DNA of 64,000 nt from Sipunculus nudus (lineage: Eukaryota; Annelida; Sipuncula; Golfingiida; Sipunculidae), in assembly GCA_026874595.1 (NCBI GenBank), contig CM049310.1, positions 52,032,558 to 52,096,557 on the forward strand. Direction: 5' to 3'. The translations under genes and the position numbers were made by a program. The stretch's first letter is position 1. Each line of letters starts with the position of its first letter. Below the pieces are notes generated by a model, which ran no database searches, was not told the DNA's origin, and was given only the letters and a program-made list of their open reading frames with translations. Of the stretch, positions 10,560 to 23,260 are shown piece by piece.

Positions 10560-13500
10560 CACTTGCAGCTGTGCTCTCCGCATGAAAAAGAAACAAACTT
10601 TAGATATATCATTTTAATGGTTGTATACTTTTATCTCAGCTTCCGGTATTACATTCGGCCGACTCAGCACAAAAAAAAATCTTATATATCTGCTATACGT
10701 TGCCCAATGAAAAAAGCGCGATGGCATGTCGGGATGTCCTCACCAAATACCAGTATAACAAACCTGAATATTTTTCAAGAAGAAAAAAAAAAAAAAAACG
10801 CCGCCAGAAAACACATAGTAAAAGCCTGGGACCTGCACAAATGAATTGAAAGGTTTGCTTCTGTAAAATAACCATTTGCGTTAGTGCTTCCCGCCTTTGA
10901 AGTAAGTTCTGTTTGTGCCTCTGACTTTCCGATGAAACCTGACAACATGTAGCGGATAATGCCCTGTTCCCTCCGTGTAAGATGATACATATTTTACCTC
11001 TCCCAATGTTTACTGCGCACTTCTAAAAGGCAGATGCCGCACCAAAAAAATATTAAAATAAAATTCTATCGATATCCTGACAAAAGTAAGAAAAGAAGAT
11101 AAGCAGACGTATATTACAAACGCAAAAATATCCCTTTACACAACTCTGCATTTTTTCTTAGGTCTCTATGCGGCAAGCAATTTCAGATGGAAACCATCCT
11201 CTTAAATTAGTCGCGCTCGTAAAGATTTCACTTTAGTTTATAAAAAAGATCTGAATCTTGTTTTAATCATGCACCACCACGGGAAGAAAATTTTTTTACC
11301 ATAAGAATGCTTCAATGAAATCTATTAACTTCAAAGAAATCGCTACATGTTCTTAAGACCGGAAATACATTGTAAATATACACCCCGAAGTTTTTTTCTC
11401 ATAGTGACAATATACGGAAAAGTAATTTCATGTAACATGATAATTAAATGCCTGAACTCTCTCGAAAAAAAGGCTCGAGGTTAGTAGTAATTCCAAGAAA
11501 ACTACTTATATCGCATGCTAAGAATAGTGCCTTATTTGTTTTATACACAGGGAGTTAAAGAGGATGCAAAAGGTCCATGTTGTTTTCTTCAAACTAATAT
11601 GGTACGAATTATAAAACCGGCTTTGCATTTTAAAAAAATGAAACATAAAAAGAAATTTTATTATATGACCGTCTTTATGGTTTTCAGTTAATTAGCTGTG
11701 GCTGTACACCTTAAATAGACGACAAATTTGGTCTGATTTGTTACAAGGAAAAGGGACTTTCATTACATAACCTTGACGTACCAGAATTTTTTTTGTACCG
11801 CCTTTATTTGTACAATTGTTCTGCTTTTAATTCTCCCAAAAAGCAGTTTTGTTTGAACTAATGTTCCTGCTGCACTAATGCCAATTCCAGCTGTTGTTAC
11901 ACGAGTGTTGCCTCGCAGATATTAATTACAACGCATCAGCTCTTCCGGCGTTACGTGGTGGTTAATTAAGGTTGATAAATAACATGGTTATATTTATCTC
12001 AGTTCAGTAGTTTAAATGTAAAACTAACTTTTAACATGGGTAATTATCCATGTTTCACCTCAACAGGGATACATTTAGTTAATGACCCTACTATAAAGTA
12101 ACACAATGGAAGTAGCAATCAGTATTAACAGATGACATTGAATTTTCCTTCCTTAAATATTGAGATGTTTTCATCGACAAAAACATTATGAGTTGAATGT
12201 CCGTATATATGGAATTAGATCAAATTAAGAACTGGCTCGTTAACCCCCGTCTCGTAAGAATCTGTACAGTGGCAGTGAAGCGCAACATTAAGTTATTCAT
12301 TCTTGTTTGAACAGCTGTGAAATGATATTTTTTAAACAGCAAAATCCATTTATCCACGGCCATTCATTGTTTGACGGGCGACGTTTAGGGAGAGTGCTAT
12401 TTCAAAGATAACCGATGAATGGACACAAAAAAAGTGTAACTATGAATGTTTACCTACCTTGGACGTAGTTGCGGATCCTTATTAAGACATGTAAATTGAC
12501 CATAATTCCTCCGAGGAAAATATTAGGAGACCAGAGAAATCTCTACTAAGTTCACGTTGTCACAAACCATTAACTGTGTTTTCACATCTGAAGGATAAAG
12601 AATAGAACGTCTTCTTGTTGTGACCGGGCATCACTTTACGGTTGCGTGTGGGTGGAACAGTTCAACATTCTGACGCAAACGTAGCATCTCCCACATGAAC
12701 ATGTCCTATGTAGCTACAGCGATCAGCTCCTGGCGGTCACTGGGGAAACAGTCCGGGGGTATCTGGAGTTTCTAACAGTCGCCCGGTCAGCCATTGGCCA
12801 GCAGAGGCCCTCGATGACCACACGTCAATAGTGGCATAACGTATGCAAACATATATTGTTCAGTTAATTAAAGGACTGGACGCCCGGATGCTGAGGCTCC
12901 GGTTTTAAAGTCCTTCTGGAGTGGCGGCTGTCCGAGGCCTATTAATGATGGCTGGTGCAATCAATGCGCCAAGTAAAGCCCACACACGCCGTCTAGTGTT
13001 CAAGTGCAGCCCAAACACAGGGGCTTGTTGGCCAGTTAGACGTATAGGAGTACTGACCAATTTGAGGGGGCATCCGGCCAATGCAAATCATATCTCAATT
13101 TTGCACCACTCCACTGGGAGAGGGGAGGTGTCAAGAACACGATTCATGGGAGACCATGGTGTGGAACTAAGCGGACCGAGGAGGGTATGATAGTCCTCAA
13201 CCCCTAATTAAAACTGACTTTTTTTGCGTGCCAGAAACGGTCTATTTCCTCTCTGAGCTAATCATTTCGGTGACCTCGGTGTTTGTTCGCAAGTTCCCTT
13301 ACCGAATTTGCATAAAAGGGTTTAACCTATATCTATCAAGTGATACAGTTCGGATTTTTTATGATGTTTTTAAAACAATTTTATACAGGATACGTATGTC
13401 TATGCCCTCTTAATATTAAACCCATTTCATCTATAAAATTGTTAGTTATACATTTTTAATATATATTTTGAGAAGCGGGACGAAATTGCTAATAATTAAA

Positions 13501-14280
13501 TTACTTGATTCTTTTATGAATCATGCCAATTAAACAATCACTTTGGTGGCAGTACTGGGTTGATATCTCAGGATGAAGTCTTTAATCAGGAATTCGGTCA
13601 CCAGGACAACGCTAAAATGTATGATTAAATGATGGGTACACGGCCGTGTTTGATACCTGAAATATGTGACGGCCTGATCCAATGTAAGAGGGATTACCTC
13701 CAATTGACCATAAACCGGTGATTAATGGACAGACGATTTCGACCATCCCCTAACCCAACCACACATGTTCATGTCCGCAGCGCACGAACGAACGTCGCCT
13801 TGAGCCATACATATTATATTAGAAATTTATATTATATTTTTGTGAGCCATACATATCATTAACTAAGCGATATGCACATATATAGGTCTACACGGTAATG
13901 TCAAGATAGTTAATAAATAATAAAAAACTGGAATGGCACTCGGCTGACCGCATCCGGATCGATCTTGCCATTAGATGGTTTTTCATGGACCGTTAATTAC
14001 CCCTTGGTAACGTTCGCGAGATTCGGATTGGTAGTAAAGCAAATAGATAAATATAAAAAGTAAAAGACAAACAAATACGTATGAAAACATAACCTCCTTT
14101 GCGCAGGAAAAAAAACATGAGTAAGTTAAACTTGATGACAGATCTGTCTGCCTGTCTGTTGATTTGTAAGTTTCCCACGCACACAGATTAAGTTTCAGGT
14201 GCAGAACAGTTTCGTCTGTGTATAAATTTTGGTTTGCTATGCACATGATCCGTACACGGCCCGTGTACAAAATGAAACAC
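9982..14280. other. Unique AT-rich stretch, no recognised gene
   Basis: Contains a (TA)n tract at 10523-10558 and an A-rich run at 10781-10798. A relatively GC-richer patch at about 12880-13200 carries an 89-codon frame (12921-13190, plus) with no recognisable domain. A short direct repeat GAGCCATACATAT occurs near 13803 and 13851. Nothing else supported. Confidence 0.5.
10523..10558. repeat. (TA)n microsatellite
   Basis: TA dinucleotide tract of about 36 bases. Confidence 0.95.
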
Positions 14281-14289
14281 TGCTGACCG

Positions 14290-14400
14290 GTTTTTGTGCT
14301 CTGGTGGTAAAGCCCAGCACTAAAAGCCGGAGGAGATCATGGGTTCAAATCTCAGCCGAGAAGTAATTTGTTTTTTTTTTCTCGGTCGGCCCCACCCTGG
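14290..14400 (+). mobile_element. Possible tRNA-derived SINE head
   Basis: TGCTCTGGTGGTAAAGC near 14297 resembles a tRNA D-arm/A-box. GGGTTCAAATCTCAGCC near 14341 is a good T-arm/B-box (GGTTCAAATCT, one change from consensus). Spacing of about 40 bases fits. A ten-base T run (about 14371-14380) follows within 20 bases and would act as a pol III terminator. No closed acceptor stem is visible, so it is not a functional tRNA gene; a SINE head or tRNA pseudogene is more likely. Confidence 0.5.
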
Positions 14401-14479
14401 TTGTGCGCTCTGAAGATTCAAGGGGTAGGCTGTGCCCCATAGCCGTGTTTCACTCACTATTGATGCACTTTTGGGGACC

Positions 14480-15460
14480 CATTTTATTAATACCCAATAA
14501 TGGGATGCTTACACACTGCAGGACCGGTGGTCAATGGGCCTGGTTAACATCAAGGCAGAAATGAGAGGTAAACTGTGCTTCAGCCCCCTAAAACCGAACA
14601 GAACTATTGCATAGTTTAGATCTAGATGGATTAAAAATGGAGGCGTTTACCTCCACTAAAAATATAAAACAACACTGTTTATTTATCTTCTTTATTTTCT
14701 TCTGTTTTATAATGGAAATGTTAAAAACGATGTTAAATATTACGACATAATTACTTATACATGCGACACTGGATTCTGCTTCGTAAATAAAAACTGAACC
14801 GATTTTCTTCACGTATTTTCTACCAAGTAAAAGACGATTTGACATTCCCGGAGTTCATGTCAACACTGTCTCATGCATACAAAGAGTACAAGCCGACCCT
14901 AAACGCCTACTGAATTAATCAGTTGCGTGACTGACAAGCTAATTACGACTGGTTGACCTAGATACATTGTGCACCGCCTATATGACAAACAGCAACGGCA
15001 AGCTTTATTTGCACACTGGCGCTTTATTGTTTCTGTTTTCCTGGATAAGTAACGTCATGAAAGTGCAAACCAGTTCAGATGGGTACCCGCTTTGTAAATA
15101 AGGAAAAATAACCACAGGTTATAATTACGATATGATTCATTGTAAAATCGTTAAACATGTTTTTTAATGCGTTAGTATTTGTTCAATATTGGTCTCAGTC
15201 GTATTTTTCCTTCTTTTTTTTGTTTTGCACTGTAGCATGCAGTAACAAAATACTATGAATTACTGTGACATTGTCCTTGTGTTATTATAAATCAATATTT
15301 TTGACGATTTTGAGCACCATGTGATAAAATTTGTTCAAATGTGTACTCAATAATGTCTTGTTTTTTCGATTTATATTCATTCATCGAGAAAAAAAACAGG
15401 AAATTATAATGCAATAACTTGTGGTGTTAGTTGTATTTTCGTCGAACTTTTTAGATATTT
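14480..15460. other. AT-rich stretch without recognised feature
   Basis: One 85-codon minus frame (14588-14845) of low-complexity hydrophobic composition; no domain recognised. No repeats seen. Confidence 0.4.
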
Positions 15461-15467
15461 TCCTACT

Positions 15468-15655
15468 GTTGGCCTATTTTTTCGATATTTCCAGTCCAAC
15501 TTCTGTCCTACTTTTTCGATATTTCCAGTCCTACTTTTTTATCATTTCGAGTCCTACTTTTGTCCTACTATTTTGATATTTCCTGTCCTACTTTTTTATC
15601 ATTTCGAGTCCTACTTTTGTCCTACTATTTTGATATTTCCTGTCCTACTTTTTCG
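15468..15655 (+). repeat. 57-bp minisatellite (pyrimidine-rich)
   Basis: Two near-perfect 57-base units start at 15529 and 15586, and a third start is seen at 15643. Each unit contains TCCTACTTTTTTATCATTTC and TCCTACTATTTTGATATTTC. Upstream (from about 15468) are more diverged half-units built on TCCTACTTTTTCGATATTTC, so the 57-base unit is itself a dimer of related subunits. A 65-codon frame reading through it is a shadow. Confidence 0.9.
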
Positions 15656-15659
15656 CAAT

Positions 15660-18455
15660 GTTGTGGTTTATAGCCTGAGTCGAAAAATAGACATGCATAG
15701 GATATGTAATTTTGAAACATTCTATGAGTCAATAAATGCAAAAAACACAACTTTCTCGCACGCTTATTGAAAATGCCACAGTTCCTCCAGAAAACTGTTA
15801 ATATGTCAAAATGACATAACGCAACATTCAATATGGAGCAAGTGAAAAGAGGGAACTGGTCAATCAGGAACCTGTGACGTCATATGTATGACGTCATCCG
15901 TTTTCCATCTGGTCACCAAGGACATTCCGAGGAGAAACCACCCTTCAGGAATAGTTTCTGTTTCGTTAAAACAAATGAGATCCCATTTCGATTTATACTA
16001 TTGGTAGGAAAGGTAAATAAACGACCAACGGTAGTGACATGATACAGTGGAGACTCCTCAGGTAATGGTGGTCCAATTTTACGGCCGAAAATAAATAATT
16101 ATTTCAACAGGCGCATAAATACAGCGAGGATATAACCAACAAACACCAACGTGTACCCGCCGCGCCGCTACAATACTGGTTTATCCCATCTGGCTGGGCC
16201 GTTTGATTTACATGCACTTAGCGTACCGCTTGACTTGAGGCTATTACCCCTGAGGTTGGCAATGATCCACAGGCCACAAAGTCAAAGTTATTTCCTAGAT
16301 TTACGGGCAAAGTACAACAAGATATCATCAATACTACATCAGATTTCTCTGCACATAAAGCTGGCCCTCGCCGGATCGCCGCGCCATTACAATAAGAAGC
16401 TGTTTTTAACCTCTCCGTATTTCCAGGGTGCATCAATTTTACTTGACGGAACTGTGTGTCCTTTCTCCAGTGTGTCGGTACGATGCAAGTTATCCCATCC
16501 GCGCCCAATCCAGTTACACTGTCACATTGATCCGTTTCCTTTCCTTATGAATACAAATATTATGAAATGGATAAACGCACTGTTAAAATGATGGATCGCA
16601 CCCGCCCTCTTACCCCAAATACTTTCACAGGGGAACCTCGCTCCTAATAGTATGACAACTACTTCAACTTAAATATAGAGATTATTACCATGACATGACC
16701 GGGACAACCTCGGAAGCACTTTCAATTAGAGATGCCTGTCCATGGTTTTGCGGAAACAGTTGACAGATACGACGCCAGGTTGGGTAACTTTGTCCCCCGT
16801 TACCTATGTCCCCAGAAGGTTATCTAATATAAATAATTAAACCGTTTTACCATCGTTATTCATAAAATTACACTTTTTGTGTGTATCAGATTATGCTAAA
16901 GGCTTCATGAGTTTATTCTCTTGCTAATGTTGCTCCTTCGTGAACAAACTCTACATGGTAAGCTCAATCGTGTTCGTTTTATCTCACGAGCACAACCAGC
17001 GTTTTCTTTTAAACTTGACGCTAACATCTTTTACAGTTCTGTAATAGCTAACATAACACAAGGAACAGGGGAATGTCGGTAGGGAGGAACATAGGTATCG
17101 GGGAACATATATACCAGGGAAAATAAAGCTGACCTCGATGCCAAGATACCTTTCAACTCTTGTGACGTCATGCTTGATAACAGGGCTAATAAAGCATGTT
17201 ATCATACTCTTATTAACACGTGCAGCTTGTTTAAAGCCAAGATAATTATTGGATAAGTGTGTCCTAATTGTCAACGTGAAACCTTTCTCTGAATGGCGGC
17301 AATTGATATAACGAAGCATTTTATACATGAGGCGTTTTAGGCGCCACTGCATGCATATTAACACAATAACTGCCACAATAACTTTTATCAGATAGAATAT
17401 TGGTTTTTGACCATTAATTGCTGAAATAACATTATGCAATGGTCCTCCATTACACAAAGATATGCACCTAGCCATGAGTTAACGCCTAAAACGGCCTCAG
17501 AACGCCCTCTAACAGCCATGAATCCTATTGCATCAATATAGGTATTCTTAACATTAGGCTACGGGTGATGAATTTACACAAAAGAATACATGTGAGCTCA
17601 CAAACCGAGTGTAAATCCATATCTATGGTAACAGGTCAACTGCTGCTAGTGTGGCGTACAGGTTGGCTATCGTCCAATAACCTGTGAGGTCAGACATTTA
17701 ACAATCATGCAGGGGGATTAACCCATAAGCTGAGTTAACACGGAATTATTACTGAACATGTTAGGTGTTGCTAGAAGTTGCTAGAAAGTACACAAACATA
17801 TCTTACGACTGGTCTGAATTATTCTAAGTGACAGTGAAGGTCATAAGGCTGTGTCAAAACGACGAATATTTGCATCCTCGAGGAAAAGGCCTTATAGAGC
17901 GGTCCTCAATACAAGATATAAAGGCACTCTGACGCTGCTATGAGATTTTCTACGCTAATATTCACCGTACCTCCAAATGTTCCTTTTGTCCTAATTCAAA
18001 TGATACACGTATCTTCCGACCGCGTAAGTCCCAATATGACATTACCTCCGCTGTAATGCCCTAGTGTTGTGTTAAGCCTGTTGAATCCATCTAAAAAAGT
18101 CAGATAAAGAAAAGGTTCACTTGGATGTTTTTGGATGTGCGTCTAGACAATAGCGGAGGTCACTTGGGACCTTGTGAAGCTTACAGATCGCTGCCGGGTG
18201 CCCAGTATCAACGAGCGGCCAGTGTTTAACTGAGAACGGTCACGAATTTTCCCCCGGTGGCAGGGGTTGCCGTTACCTACCGCTAATACCAACTCGCTGG
18301 CCGAGGTCTCTCGAGATCATGAGCCATTTCACAGACCATCGCATTGTGTACGACTGATTGATGGCTTGCGCACGTTACCAGCGTTTCACTTCCCGACATA
18401 CGCAACAAGCGTGTGTAGAAGAAAGGAACAAAATAAAAAGGCATACTTTTGGTGC
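15660..18455. other. Stretch with longest open frames of the window, none recognised
   Basis: Contains a 146-codon plus frame (16151-16591) overlapped by a 96-codon minus frame, and a 163-codon minus frame (16984-17475). Their translations show no domain, motif or composition I recognise, and no convincing exon boundaries. In a 64-kb window, frames of this length are expected by chance or from decayed transposons. Confidence 0.45.
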
Positions 18456-18457
18456 TG

Positions 18458-18545
18458 CATGGGGATGATCCAGGATTTAGGAATTGGAGGGGTCCATCAC
18501 AGGTCTAAACCCAGACCCCCTGGACCCCCTTTGGATCCGCTTCTG
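18458..18545. mobile_element. Short transposon remnant with GGATCC-type inverted ends
   Basis: Starts with CATGGGGATGATCCAGG and ends with TTTGGATCCGCTTCTG. The right end reversed (CAGAAGCGGATCCAAAGG) resembles the left. The interior has GGAGGGGTCC and CCAGACCCCCTGGACCCCCT, so the whole 88 bases is roughly self-complementary. The end sequence resembles that of the element at 37876-39801 (right end GATCCGCCCCTG). No clear target duplication. A 97-codon frame (18267-18560) is partly this repeat. Confidence 0.45.
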
Positions 18546-18549
18546 GAAG

Positions 18550-20734
18550 GCGGAAGATGACCTCTGCATGCCAATTAGTTTATTGGACAATTTTGTAAAG
18601 AAATACTTTTTACATACATTAGTCAGGACAAACCTCTCAATCTTTGTGTAAACCACATAACTATTTTAAAATTAAAAAAAAAACAAAAAAAAAAAAACAA
18701 GACAATATGAAGTGACTCATGACCAAGCACTGCATGCCGCTGCGGGAAAGGTCGAGTTTTTAGTGAAATTGTGCTCCATTGATTCACTCAATGTGACAAA
18801 AAACAGGAGCCCGTCACGTGATCTGTGCTTCAGAAATGTCTGTCTTACCTTGAATCGACCTCATCACTCACACAACCTGCTGCAGTAATCCAAGTCGATA
18901 AAACAGAAATGTTGTGACCTTCGTAGAACCCTATAAACCGGTACTGTTACGAATATTCCGCACATTCTAGCCATTTACCTAGCCCTAATGTTCGAGGTTA
19001 CTGTAGACTAAGTGAATTAGCACCCTAGCCGCTCTCCGCGGAGGTGATAAATACGAACTGAATCCATAATTCCTCAGGAAAATGCTGGAATAATTTGCGA
19101 CTGCGTTCTGAGCTGAATAACACTGCTCAGCGTCAAGGAACAAGTTCAAAAGAACTATTTCCCTGATGGAATCCTAGATTTCCGTGTCAACATAACATGG
19201 TTAAAACACCTTTGTCCCTTCTAAAATGTTGACGTTCCAATGGTTGTTGTCAAAGTGAAACGTGGCCAGGGGGCGCCACTTGCAGTATACCGCTACCGTG
19301 TTCCCGCGGCTTCTTTATGTAATTAAGTCAGCACATTTAAGCGTCATATGATCAGTCCCCTGCAAGCTCACAGAATTGACTTGATCTTCAAAGGCCATAA
19401 AACAATTTAGATAGAGGCGAGTAACGTCACTGGATAAGCTGCCAGGCATCGGCTGTAACCAAATATACGCAGACCCCTTTCTGATATTCTTCTCGCCCCG
19501 GGGACGGGGATAGGCATAGAATGTCTAATCTTAAAGCCTCCTGGCCGTCTGCTTGTGTTCTGAAGGCTGTGTGTGTTATAGCTACGATCGGCATGGACTG
19601 GTAACCTCTTTCAGGAGAAAAAGGGGACAGCTTTTTGGAAGATTAAATTCACTTGCACATAGATCGATAATGTCCCCTATGAGCTCACTATGTCTTACTC
19701 CTGGCTGTTTGATGCATTGAGGATGCAAAGTTTCGGAAAAACAATCCCTTCTTTTTAACGATTGCTCATTTCTGTTACGTTTAAAAAAGATCAAAATTTA
19801 TGTTCCGTCTACGAGTGAGTCTTATTTTAGTGGGCTCATAACAAGTATGATGATCTCCACCGACTTTTTTGCATGCTCATGTACCAGGCCTCTTCTTGTA
19901 AAAATTTTGAAATATGATCGAGAAATCTTCCTGTTATACGCGCTTACTTGGTCCTTGGAATACATTTTTGAAATTTCATTGTAACTGCTTTTCATAAATA
20001 ATAAAAAAAAAGATGATAAAATCATTGGTTGAATAGAATTTTTAACAACTTTTAAAATCTTATTAAAGAAAAAAAGAAAGAAAAATAAATTATACAAATA
20101 CCATTAGATAGGACACCATATAAGGCCTTAAAAGGAAAAATATTTTTGGGATCTAGCATTCAGATGGATGATTATCAGATGGAGGCCTGAAACTCTTTTT
20201 GCAGACCTGAAACACGCTTCATATACAGACATGTATTCATACGTCAAACCATGCTGATATTTTTTTCAAATCATCTTGTTAAATAAAATCGAAGCGAAAA
20301 ATGCAGGGACTTTTCATATAATTTTCTAAAGGTCCGGTGATGTTAGGACCAAAATACATCCATGAAATGAATCCATAATTACAGGACACCATAAAATCAA
20401 TAATAATGTCGATTTATGTTCCATTTATTTACTCTTTTTTTTAATTCTGTATTGGAGTCTTATAGTTCATCTCTTTAAACAAAAAAGTGCAACTTCTGCT
20501 GGTCAAATTTTGCTTTATAGATAGATGTTATAAGATGTTCCGCAAGGGCAAGTTCTATTTTTTACTTCAGACGGAAAAAATAGACGTTAATTTGAATATA
20601 TAGACTCTTCATTTATACACATTCACACATACATACCGGTATACAAACACATATCGCACAAACATATATACGACCAATAACTTTGTTTTCTTTGTTAAAA
20701 AAATCGCGGTCGATATTATAGATATGTACCGCTA
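18550..20734. other. AT-rich stretch without recognised gene
   Basis: A-rich tract with interruptions at about 18671-18700; CA-rich low complexity near 20617-20660. Short frames only (70 and 91 codons on minus), not recognised. Confidence 0.45.
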
Positions 20735-20742
20735 TCAGGTAT
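20735..20742. repeat. Target site duplication, left (TCAGGTAT)
   Basis: Exact 8-base copy of 22261-22268, immediately outside the inverted ends of the hAT element. An 8-bp duplication is the hAT superfamily hallmark. Confidence 0.9.
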
Positions 20743-22260
20743 TAGGGCCCTGCGCGGGGCGGGTTTTGACCCGCAGCCCGCGGGGGCCCGCGGTCCCCCG
20801 CGGGCCCCCGCATTGGAATCTTTGCGGGGCGGGGCGGGCTACATCTAAGAAAGTGCGGGGCGGGCCGAAATGACGTCTGTGCGGGGCGGGGCGGGCTGCG
20901 GGTTGATGATCTGGCAGTTCAGTAAAATATGAATATAAAATTATACTTTACAAAAAATATCATTTGAAGAAATTGGAATTTTTGTATAAAATGTTTTCAG
21001 GTGTCGTAAATTTGAATAAAAAAATATATCTCTGTTAACCCCTTATTCTGACTGACAGTTGTAACAACACTATGCAAATGTGTCTTTTCTAGGTATAACA
21101 TCAATTTGTTATACAAAATAGATAGTGTATCCTTAATCTGAAATCTAGACTTTAAACAATTGTCTTTGCAATGGGAGCCTTTGTATAAAGTTACCTGGCC
21201 TGATGTTGTATATGGACTGTAACCCTGTACTTGTGTCAGGTCTCACATATTACATATTATGGCTGGGAGTGAAGCAAGGGCTTGATTACCTTTGATCTTG
21301 TAATACACAGTGTCTGGCTACAGCTGGCTCTGTAGGTGACTCAAATGACCTGGAACTACACAAAGCCTAAGGTGGACTCCTTATCTAATTGTAACTCCAT
21401 GTGCTGGCTAATTGTAAATGACACTGGCCACTGGCTGGTCAAATCCCTGTTTGGTCATAGCATAATGTGTTGATGATTGCTGTAAGAAACAAGGCTCTGG
21501 CCATGTCCAGATCTCAATAAACATCCTGAACTGAAAGCCACATCAGACAGATTACCCCTTTACTCCCTTGACCTGTTTAGTCTCAGTCTCAATTAGCAGA
21601 TTATGACTATAAAAATTTAACCAGCAACACATCTCGTTAGTTTGATGGCTTGTGATTAGCCAATACTATTCTAAAGGGTCACTTTGGGTACAAATACTTT
21701 GAAGAAGTCTAATTTTTTTCTTTACTTTTTTTATATATTTAAGTATAGAAACAGACACAATAAACCAAAGGTTTGTTTATTACCCTTGTAAAATATGAAA
21801 ACATATTTAAGGTGTGTTAAATTATTATCTATAAATTAAATCCATCTAACCTATCAAACATGTCTTTAAAAAATATTTCATGAATTATGGTTTGAATTAT
21901 TGCAAAAACGTATTCAAATAAATTTTTCATTCCAATCAGCAAACATTTTATTTATATTAATAATAAGCGTGTCTTATACATGTGCTGTAAAATATTTTGA
22001 TATGTAAACCTTTGGATTCGAAAACTATTTTTAAGTATTTTGCGGGCTGGACTGCGGGCCAGAAACTTAAAAAACGCGGGGCGGGGCGGGTGCGGGCTGA
22101 AAGCACATTTTGCGGGGCGGGTGCGGGCTGAAAGAATCAAAGTAACTGCGGGGCGGGGCGGGCTGAATTTATTTTTTTTTATTGCGGGGCGGGCTGCGGG
22201 CTGACAGGGCATGATGCGGGTCGGGTGCGGGTTTAATTTTTCAGCCCGCGCAGGGCCCTA
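20743..22260. mobile_element. Non-autonomous hAT-superfamily element, complete
   Basis: Length 1518 bases. The ends are a perfect 16-base inverted repeat, TAGGGCCCTGCGCGGG, flanked by the perfect 8-base duplication TCAGGTAT. The end sequence and 8-bp duplication fit hAT (family knowledge). The left ~170 bases carry four G-rich blocks and the right ~240 bases at least five, built on GCGGGGCGGG with GCGGGCT appended. All read G-rich on the plus strand, that is in direct rather than inverted orientation. Such subterminal repeats are where hAT transposases usually bind. The ~1.1 kb AT-rich interior has no transposase-like frame; the 86-codon minus frame at 21952-22212 is only the repeats. It must have moved with a transposase supplied in trans. 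The perfect duplication and ends suggest a fairly recent insertion. Confidence 0.9.
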
Positions 22261-22268
22261 TCAGGTAT
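22261..22268. repeat. Target site duplication, right (TCAGGTAT)
   Basis: Exact copy of 20735-20742 on the other side of the hAT element. Confidence 0.9.
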
Positions 22269-23032
22269 TCATACCAGGTTTGTTTGTTTATGAGTTCTAG
22301 AAATGCTCTTAAAGACACTGCAATGTGGCTATTTTCTGCTATTTTCTACCTTTTGTACAGCTAAGCAGTTGTTATGCCCGATATGTAGCGTTAACCTGCG
22401 GTCCAAGTGGGACAGGTTCGATGTAACAAAAGTTGCCCTGTAAGACCAAATTGGGCACAGATGTAATCAGAGACGGACAGGAGTTCGTGTCCAATTAATC
22501 ATAATTTAATACCGTCACCTGCGTCAAGAGAATAATTAATATGACACCATCTGATCATCTCGCCCACGTTTGACATACTTTCTTTCACTGAGGGGCCCCT
22601 TTGGTGCGGGCGCGTCGGGATTCAGGTCCATGTGCCAATCATTACTGCTTATGAAGCCTAAGGCGCGATGGCATCCATTTTGACAAGTGCTTTATTCAAC
22701 TTGGAGCTGGTTTGATCGACTGAAGCTTACATATCAGTTTTCTTACCCTGGTGACAAACACGGTCATAGCCGCAGGGACAGCCGTGTCGTCGGCCACTGA
22801 TGGCTGAAACTTTCAGAGATTTCAGCAGCGTAATTCGACCTTCTTACCTATTGGCTTTGTCACCTTTTGATAACGTCCTTTGGGAGGTAGTGGTCTGACT
22901 GGCGTGAACTGTTACCTGAGCACACAAAGAAACTCAAGACTTTTGAAAAACGATTCTTTATACGTCATTAAACATATGGGATACGTTGTTAAACCTGATA
23001 TGAACTGAAAACACCCGTCTCTTTGCCCCCAG

Positions 23033-23047
23033 TAAATAAATAAATAA

Positions 23048-23082
<35 letters not shown>
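23033..23082. repeat. (AAAT)n / (TA)n compound microsatellite
   Basis: About five AAAT units run directly into a TA tract of about 31 bases. Confidence 0.95.
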
Positions 23083-23086
<4 letters not shown>

Positions 23087-23202
23087 CAGAGAGAGAGACT
23101 CACACAGATAAACAGACAAACACACACACAGACACACAGACTGACCTAGCGCGCCAGTCATATCCATTTTCGGTTGTGTGCAATTGATAGTACTAATTCA
23201 GC

Positions 23203-23208
23203 ATATAT

Positions 23209-23257
<49 letters not shown>
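23203..23257. repeat. (TA)n microsatellite
   Basis: TA tract, one interruption (TTG) near 23210, then an uninterrupted run to 23257. Confidence 0.95.

Positions 23258-23260
<3 letters not shown>

Noticed and set aside
16151-16591. 146-codon plus frame
   Set aside because: Overlapped by a 96-codon minus frame, no recognised domain, no splice or start support.
16984-17475. Longest open frame of the window (163 codons, minus)
   Set aside because: No domain, start context or splice support; composition is not clearly coding. A single frame of this length in 64 kb can arise by chance.
21952-22212. 86-codon minus frame rich in R, P and A
   Set aside because: It is a translation of the G-rich subterminal repeats of the hAT element.
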